From NCBI GenBank assembly GCA_015501585.1, contig JADNRY010000087.1, forward strand, positions 158,236-222,235: 64,000 nucleotides of DNA, read 5' to 3'. Source of the DNA: Rhodocollybia butyracea (taxonomy: Eukaryota > Basidiomycota > Agaricomycetes > Agaricales > Omphalotaceae). Below, one piece after another: positions 57,239 through 64,000 of the stretch. The notes under the pieces were generated by a model. The model saw only the letters and a program-made list of their open reading frames with translations, had not been told where the DNA came from and ran no database searches. Position 1 is the first letter of the stretch. Every line of letters begins with the position of its first letter. The position numbers and the translations under genes were made by a program.

Positions 57239-60200
57239 ATGTCGCGGTTACCAGTGATCCACCACGATAAATGTCATTCGATGGCTACCTCCAGTAACTC
57301 TTCTGACTACTTTAGTTCGCAAGGGTCTGAATTTCTGGAAGCTCTTGCTAAGACTAAACTTCCTGGCGACATTGGCTACGATGGCGACGCTTCAGAAGAT
57401 CTGAGCAAGCATGGAGAGGTGCGAGAAGTTTCACCGCCGCCTCCGAATCAGAAAGCTCTCCTTGTATCCTCCAAGCGCAAGCTTGATGACTCTAAAGACT
57501 CTCATGATGAACAAATATATGGGGCAGCCCGTTTCGGCGACTTTGGGCAATATATGAAACGGAAACGAGCCAAATTACAGATACAGAATAAGGATATAGC
57601 GAGAAATGGCGGCATATTTCATGGAATTTCGATCTATGTATGTCTGTTTTGGCTCGTTTTGATCTACTCTAACAATTACACAGATAAACGGATATACAAA
57701 CCCATCTATCCAAGTTTTAAGAGAGCTCATAGTCCGCCATGGTGGTGTTTTCCAACCATACTTGGACAAGAAGACTATCGTAACACATATCGTTACCAAC
57801 TCACTAACACCTGCTAAAATTGCTGAATGGAAACACATGAAGGTTGTGCGCCCGGAGTGGCTGGTGGACTCTGTTGATCGTGATGTTCTTCTTCCCTGGA
57901 GTGACTACATCTGGAAACCAAATAATCGCTCGGAGTCAACCCAAGGTGCTCGTTCTACTCAGTCTACTCTTCCTCCAGTGCCGAGGCCCCAACAGCCAGC
58001 AAAGTCGTCTCCTTCGATATCGGCTTCCACATCTAATCGTGCCACAAACCTTACTGTACCCTCCTACGCTGCACATGATTCTAATCCGCTTGCCCAACGC
58101 GCCATGCACAGCTCAGATTGGCGTGCTGCCCATACCTCTGTCGCTCCGGATTTTATCGACGGATATTACAAGAATTCCCGACTACATCACCTCTCGTCAT
58201 GGAAAGCAGAGTTGAAGGAGCTTCTGCGCGAAGCACAAGAGAAGGCAGAGAGCATGCCAGAAGGTTTTACTCCTGGAGACGAGATGATTGGCCAAGTTCC
58301 TGCAACCACTGATCAAGGCTTAGCATGCGCGGAGCCGGCTGGTCTTACGGTCTCCCATCAAAGCCAAAGCAGGATCTACTACACTTAGTGATGCCAAAGG
58401 GAAGGGAAGGGCTATGCCACCGCCAGATGAACAGCGAGTCATCATGCACTGTGATTTTGACTGCTTTTTTGTTGCTGCTGGCTTGACCAAGCGCCCGGAC
58501 CTGAAGGGGAAGCCAGTTGTGGTTTGCCATTCTCAAGACAATCAAGGAGGGCTTCCAGTACAAGTGAGATTGCCAGTGCCAGTTATGAGGCAAGAGACTT
58601 CGGGATAAAGAATGGAATGAGGTGTGTACCACCTCCATTGTTGAATGTCTGCCGGAGCCAAGAGGTTATCTAGCCTTCAGCAAGCACGGAAACTTTGTCC
58701 AAATGTTGTAACAATTCCATATGAATTTGAATTGTAAGGACTCTTGACTCTCAACGTACCTGCTAATTGTTCCGTTAGATACAAAAAAATTCTCTCTCGA
58801 GTTTTACACTGTGCTTATGATGCACGCTGACGACCTTCAAGCAGTGTCTGTGGATGAAGCTTTGATCGAGGTGACTTGGGCCGTTAGTCGTCTTCGAGAA
58901 AAGATCGCTTTGGGAGATCCATCTGCGCCCCAAGATCTTGCGAAAGAGCTCGCAGAACAAATCCGCACACAGGTCCGGAAGTCTACTGGATGCGAGAGTG
59001 AGTTGCCCATTGCACATTTTCTCTTCAAAGCTGTTCTAAAACTTTTCTTTAGTCAGCATTGGTATTTCCCATAATATTAGTCTGGCACGCCTCGCAACCC
59101 GACGAGCCAAACCTGCCAAATCTTATCACCTCGTTCCAGGTGAAGTTCATGCGTTTCTCGGTCCGTTGGATATCGCCAATCTACATGGGTTCGGGCGAGC
59201 AGCGAAGCAAAAAGCTTTGGATAAGTGGGGTACTTCCAATCTAGGGGACCTTGAAGAGAAGAGTAAGGCAACGTTGGGCGCCGTGCTAGGGAAGGCCACT
59301 GGAGAGACGCTATACAATCTCATACGAGGTATAGATGAAAGAAAACTTGAGAACGACAAGGAACGAAAATCTGTTAGCTGTGATATTAACGTGGGTTTTC
59401 GTATGTTATCTACGCCGCCAGAGTTACCGAATATCTTCACTTTAGTACGGAATTCGATTTCAGAAGAATGAAGAAGTCCAGACTTTTTTGAGGCAGATGG
59501 CGAAGGAGGTCGCTAAGCGCTTAGATGCTATCCAAAGACGTGGTCGTTCGATAAACGTTGAAAGTCATGAAGCGAGATCCGACTGCGCCAGTTGAACCAC
59601 CAAAAGTAAGTATCGATGTTCTCGATGTTCGATTCTCTCGTTAAGGCTGATCTGTACAGTTTCTCGGCCATGGTGTATGTGATGTATTCAACAAACAAAT
59701 GTCACTATCAGGACCGGGTGGACAACCTGCAGCTACTAGTGACGAAATTATTATCGCTGATCATGCGTGGCGACTGCTCAAGTCATTGAAATTTGACCCG
59801 AAGGAGCTAAGGGGATTGGGCATCCAAATTCAGAAGCTTGAGAACACCTCTAACTCTGTAGCTAATAGCTCTGGTCAGGGGAGGCTACCATTCTTGAAGG
59901 GCATTGTCGAACATGATCCAAGCACAAACCCGAGCACAGGGAACTCAGAACCCAGCTCAATGGATGTTGATATACAGGAAATTGAAATTCCCGCGTCAGG
60001 CGGTCCACGACCTTCCTTCGTTTTCTCAAGTCGACCAATCAGTCTATGACGCTTTACCTCAGGACATCAAGCAGGAGCTTGAGACGGAATATAAACGTCG
60101 TTCCGTCTCGCCATTCGTACCAATAGTCGCAACTGGCCCCGTTGTTCCATACCAACCAGCTCCAAATCGGAGTACACGACCTACGATATTTCCCTTTCCA

Positions 60201-60959
60201 CGTAAAATGCCCGCTCCCGGTGGTCCCAACGTGCGACGAATAACTGCTCAACTGGATCCCGCTCATTCCCGCTCTTCGCTCTCTCGCGAAAGCCTAAGCA
60301 CAACCGATTTACGAAGCTTCCCGGCCTCGCTTCATGGAAGGTACCAGAGAGTGAGTTGGTTAAAGCTTGACATCGATCCCGAGGTATTCGCCGCTCTTCC
60401 AAGGAATGTTCAGCGGGAACAACTCACCGCGGCGCGTATGTTAAAAACCATGGGATATATTCCTCTAGGGGAGGAACAGCCTGTTGTTCTGCGTCCCGCC
60501 GAGCCTGACCCTGGCGAAGTGACGTACTTGCCGCCACCCAAAGCTCGTTTTGTGCAACCTCCAACACTCAAGCAGGCGGGTCCCACTCCAGGTGAAAAGC
60601 TGTACTTTATCGAGACCGATGACGTACAAAAGGTCATTGAGCAGTGGGTGACGCGATTCAAGCTATATGCTCCGAACAAGCAAGATATTGCGTTCTTTGC
60701 AAAGTGGTTAGTGAAGAGTGTGGATCAGGCGCAGGCGGGGGATGAAGGACTTTTTCGGGCAGTAGCAGTGATGAAGTGGTGGTTGGTTTTGTTAAAGCGG
60801 TGGTGGGGGAGATGCGAGTTTGATCATGAAGAAGATGAGTTCGAGGAGGATGAGCAGGTAAAGATTGGCAAGGCGTGGTGGGCTGCCTTTCGGGATGTCA
60901 AAGGTCAGATGGATAATGTTGCGAGACAGAGGTTTGGAGGGAAGCTATCATTACGGTAG
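57239..60959 (+). CDS. REV1: DNA repair protein REV1 (Y-family dCMP transferase), several frame breaks
   Basis: Scaffold and deoxycytidyl transferase of translesion synthesis. Start at 57239, or at the internal Met at 57280 (MATSSNSSDYFSSQGSEF). BRCT domain: YMKRKRAKLQIQNKD, NPSIQVLRELIVRHGGVFQP, THIVTNSLTPAKIAEWKHM, VVRPEWLVDSV. Then DFIDGYYKNSRLHHLSSWKA, the usual REV1 linker. Catalytic core: VIMHCDFDCFFVAAGL, SEIASASYEARDFGIKNGM, AVSVDEALIEVT, SIGISHNISLARLATRRAKP. C-terminal part: two ubiquitin-binding UBM-like repeats (LPSFSQVDQSVYDALPQDI; DIDPEVFAALPRN) and the REV1 C-terminal bundle to 60959. Conserved sequence changes frame near 58549, 58783-58789, 59552 and 60015, and probably once or twice at 58320-58370. 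Either the locus is a pseudogene or this stretch contains sequence errors. Confidence 0.85.
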
Positions 60960-61181
60960 AGCTCGAGGTATATATTACTAGCCCACATTTTGCTGGCAGC
61001 TGAGGTCTTGCTGGAGGAAATTAGTTTCACGAGTGAGGACTACCGGAACACACGGCATAGGATGAGCGTGTAAGGCAAAAATACTTAAAAAGCACATCGC
61101 AGCATGACACGCACGCTATCTTCCCGCTCATCAATTCTGCTTCTCTTCTCGATACGTAGCACCCCGCCAAAGTCTACTGGG

Positions 61182-62140
61182 ATGGCTGGAAACCCACTAC
61201 ATACTCCTTTTGTATCCCACTACGTCTTGCCTTCTACAGAAGATGACCGAGAAAGGTATGCGTTTCTAAAGAAAGTTCAAAGTTCGAAGTTGATATCTTT
61301 TCCTTGCTTAATAGGCTCGACTGGCAGAATCGATATATGACCAGAATTGCATTCGAAGGAAAACTCATCTATGTCCCGACAGCACTTGACCCCGGAGACG
61401 AGGTACTCGATAGTGCAGCTGGGACTGGTCTGTAGATGTCGTCTTGGATTTCCAAACGTAACTTATCTACTAGAAGGTATTTGGCTACTCGACGTTGCCC
61501 GCGAGGTTCACCCGAACGTCTCTCTTGTTGGTATTGATATTAATCAACGCCTTCTCCCTACCCAACATCCGCCTAATGTTACCTTCGCTGTGCACTCTGT
61601 CACGGATCTTCCAGACTCCTGGAGTGATAGGTTCAAAGTGGCGAACCAACGACTGCTCACCGCTGCACTCACATCTGAGCAATGGGGAATAGCACTGGGC
61701 GAACTGTATCGCGTCCTGAAGCCGGGAGGGTGGGTTCAACTTTTGGAGACCAATGCTGAGACTACAGCGTCCAGTGGTCCAAACATGAAGCGCATGGTGG
61801 AAGCACTTGGCTTGCTGTATGCCAAAAAGGGATTTGTGTCAGATCTCCACGATACTATCGACCAACGTCTAGAAGACGCGGGTTTTGTCAATGTGCAAAA
61901 ACGAACTATTGGTCTTCCTAGGCAGGATTCCCAGGACTTGGATTCTGAACACACGGGCCACAAGAAGATAATCATAGGCTATGTAGCAGCAGTGAAACAA
62001 AGCTTGCTTGCCGCTGGGTTATTCGAGTCGGAGGGTGAAATTTGATCTCGTGTTGCAGGGAATGGACAAAGAGTGGGATGTACCTTCGCAATGCTTCTGG
62101 CGTTGGACTGTTGCTTACGCACAGAAGCCGGGTATCTGAT
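61182..62140 (+). CDS. SAM-dependent methyltransferase (LaeA/UbiE-like fold)
   Basis: Class I methyltransferase; substrate unknown. Start at 61182 (MAGNPLHTPFVSHYVLPS); an upstream ATG at 61104 is in frame and possible. Exons join to RLDWQNRYMTRIAFEGKL and the SAM-binding motif I VLDSAAGTG continuing as IWLLDVARE. Then VSLVGIDINQRLLP, TDLPDSWSDRFKVAN, ELYRVLKPGGWVQLLETN (post-motif III) and KRMVEALGLLYAKKG. Close to the end the visible frame stops at 62043 (EGEI), but another frame continues as FDLVLQGMDKEW and VPSQCFWRWTVAYAQKPGI to 62140. The family normally ends this way, so a one-base excess in GAAATTTG near 62038 is likely. The gene type resembles those found in secondary metabolism, but no cluster partner is adjacent. 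Confidence 0.75.
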
Positions 62141-62418
62141 ATTCACTGTGACTTGTACCGATTGAAACCAAATCTTGACTTATTACTGGCAACCTGTGGG
62201 ACTTTCCGACGTAGCTTGCTAAGGCTTATGACAAAAAGTCCTGTGGATATGAAGGTTGAACGTCGAGGTGGGAAAATTACTTGAGATGTGCCTGCTTTGG
62301 AGAGGACGAAGTCACGGGCGCTAAGAGCTTGATGCGCGTGCTTGTTTCAAACGTTAGCAAGTACGGATAGGAGTACATAACGAATCCCTCTAATCACAAC
62401 CATCGCTTACCTTCGGTC
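62141..62418. other. intergenic
   Basis: Short gap with no recognised features. Confidence 0.3.
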
Positions 62419-63383
62419 ATGCAAACTTTAACCTGGAAAGACTTCCTCCATTTCTCTCCTTCCTGCTGTCCTCAACTGGGGAAAATACCCAACGAAAAAG
62501 CATCTACTGCTCCGGATACATTCTCGGCGTGCCACGCTCCAAACGCTTCTAAACTCTTACGCCAAAGTAGTCCCGACTTGTCTGAAAAAGATTTTTCCTC
62601 CCGTGTAGTCGAGGCGTTCGAAGAGGAACTGGTTTCGTCGCGGGATCTTAGACGATCCTTTGCCTTCAGATGTTGCCGCAATTCTACGACACCTCGAGTT
62701 CACCATTTCAAGAGCGGTCATCATCACAGGCGAGGGAGATGCGACAATGATGCTGGCTCAGTGGCTTGGAGCTGCCGGAATTATCCTTGATGTCCTAGAC
62801 ATCCGTTTACGTTCTGTGCAGCCGTCTTTACGAATCTCAAAACAAGGAGACCAAAATCTCACAAGTTTCGAAATCAACCAAGAGGAGCCGTCAAAGGGCG
62901 TCGGCATTCAAGTCGAAAAACCAAGTGTACTCGCTAGCTATTGTGCAGATCTTGTTCAACCACATGAATATACACCTGAAAGACAAGAAAACGGCCGAGC
63001 CACCCTCGTCAAGGTACGTCGCTACAACTCCTTTCTTTTCGGCAATCACTCACACAAATTAAGCTTGACCTACAAGTTCAACATAATCCTCCATCAGAGG
63101 TCGGTATTATTGTGGACGCCTTTCGAGTGGTATTCGTGGAATACGGTGTGTTCTGAATCACAGCCCCTGTCCTGGGCTAGCACTCACTCATCTCGTCACA
63201 GTTACTCTCGGCGATCCGCAGAAGGAACACAGGGCAGCAATTGTGTCCAAAGCTTATGGAATCGTCCCATGTCCCTCGCCTTCACATTTTACAAACAACT
63301 CTGCATATCTCAGGTGGCAACATCCCTTTTCTTGCTATACTTGTTTTTTCTATTGCTTCCAATACAAGAATACCAACTCCTAA
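62419..63383 (+). CDS. hypothetical protein, possibly with one frame break
   Basis: Not recognised. From 62419 the frame MQTLTWKDFLHFSPSCCPQL runs to VVEAFEEELVSSRDL, after which a neighbouring frame continues smoothly as LDDPLPSDVAAILRHLEFTI and SRAVIITGEGDATMMLAQWL, GAAGIILDVLDIRLRSVQ and KPSVLASYCADLVQPHE. A frame change near 62647 is therefore suspected. Two introns (about 63014-63068 and a short 35-nt candidate at 63149-63183) lead to LDLQVQHNPPSEVGIIVD and ALTHLVTVTLGDPQKEHRAA with AYGIVPCPSPSHFTNN, ending at 63383. The mixture of hydrophobic helix and strand patterns suggests a globular intracellular protein. No family could be assigned. Confidence 0.4.
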
Positions 63384-63428
63384 ATATCCTATACTTGTCA
63401 ATCCGATCCAAGCTTGCAACCCATCAAA

Positions 63429-64000
63429 ATGGACTGGGAAATTAGACATTCAGTTGATGCCGATGCCTGGACTAGCAGAAATGGCGTTGATGGGAAGGAC
63501 GCTGAAGAGGAGAGTATTTTCACTCTCGCTTTGTCACGCTTTGTCACGCTTAACACTGCCATCCAGAACTCACTGATGCTCATGAATCATTCATGGAGTG
63601 GTTCCTCCGATTCGTCAAGAAGTAGCTCTGATTCTAACCTCGAAGGAAATGCGAACGAAACGCTCCAGCTGGGGAATTACGCCAGCACTTGGAAAGGTGT
63701 CTTTGGGCCTGCGCACAACGCTGTAATTTTCAAGTTCACTTAAAGCCTCAAACTTGCTCTATCATTGTTCTATGTCGAGGTCTACAGTTATCGTATACTT
63801 TCCGCTGTCTCCCCTCAAATCATTCCCCATTTTTATGGGTATTTCCTTCACGATGGCGAACCAGTTCTGATATTGGAAGATGCCGGAGAGTCGCTTGAAG
63901 GGGAGTTCTGGTCAGACGCTGAACCTCTCACACACGATGAATGGTATGTGCTTTTTCTTATGCCGAGCTTGAAAACTCACCATTCCGCACTAGTATCATG
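63429..64000 (+). CDS. kinase-like fold protein, 3' end outside window, in-frame stop
   Basis: Partial gene at the window end. The open frame begins near 63414/63429 (MDWEIRHSVDADAW) and runs to ASTWKGVFGPAHNAVIFKFT followed by TAA (63741-63743). Directly after the TAA the same frame continues with LKLALSLFYVEVYSYRILS, then IIPHFYGYFLHDGEPVLI and LEDAGESLEGEFWSD, up to a good donor (GTATGT at about 63943). The continuation resembles the N-lobe of basidiomycete protein-kinase-like proteins, where a strand like FYGYF leads to the hinge LILEDAG. Either the TAA is a real lesion or the true exon structure differs. The catalytic loop would lie outside the window. Confidence 0.4.

Overview
The window is nuclear DNA from a filamentous basidiomycete, most likely an Agaricomycete. 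The signs are dense protein-coding genes cut by many introns of about 45-65 nt, a PAS protein and a Tsp2-type tetraspanin of kinds known from mushrooms, secreted glycoside hydrolases, and a tandem family of BTB-like proteins. No rRNA, convincing tRNA, CRISPR array or bacterial-style operon was seen. Gene models were built by hand from splice signals and family conservation, so exon ends are inferences from sequence.

Layout. 1-3.8 kb: TRM61 tRNA m1A58 methyltransferase (minus, cut by the window edge) and a PAS-domain protein. 5-13 kb: GH27 alpha-galactosidase with a C-terminal carbohydrate-binding domain (minus), an FYR-domain nuclear protein (plus), and an MFS maltose-type permease (minus). 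13.2-23.2 kb: a threefold tandem segmental duplication. Each unit carries a BTB-like gene (plus) and the 3' end of mitochondrial tryptophanyl-tRNA synthetase (minus). Only the last unit joins the full MSW1 gene. Unit A also holds a foldback element with 265-bp arms, and unit B holds a probable solo LTR. 23-27 kb: MSW1 and a ferric reductase (minus). 29-37 kb: a small GPI-type Ser/Thr-rich protein, actin-binding protein ABP1 and an AMPK beta subunit (all plus). 37.8-46.9 kb: a hypothetical protein, an aldo/keto reductase, a gene in which two short-chain dehydrogenases are fused in one reading frame, a secreted GH39-like hydrolase and a coiled-coil hypothetical. 47.7-61 kb: a genome-maintenance run of RNR1 (ribonucleotide reductase large subunit), PMS1 (mismatch repair) and REV1 (translesion polymerase), with a tetraspanin between the last two. 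61-64 kb: a SAM methyltransferase, a hypothetical protein and a truncated kinase-like gene.

The most notable observations are the double SDR fusion, an intron apparently created or copied by a 106-bp tandem duplication in the PAS gene, a 4-nt microexon in RNR1, paired 8-nt microexons followed by GC-AG introns in the SDR fusion, and the young foldback element. Several well-conserved genes (MSW1, AMPK beta, PMS1, tetraspanin, REV1, methyltransferase) show single-base frame breaks, mostly at short homopolymers. These may be sequence errors rather than biology, and REV1 has the most.
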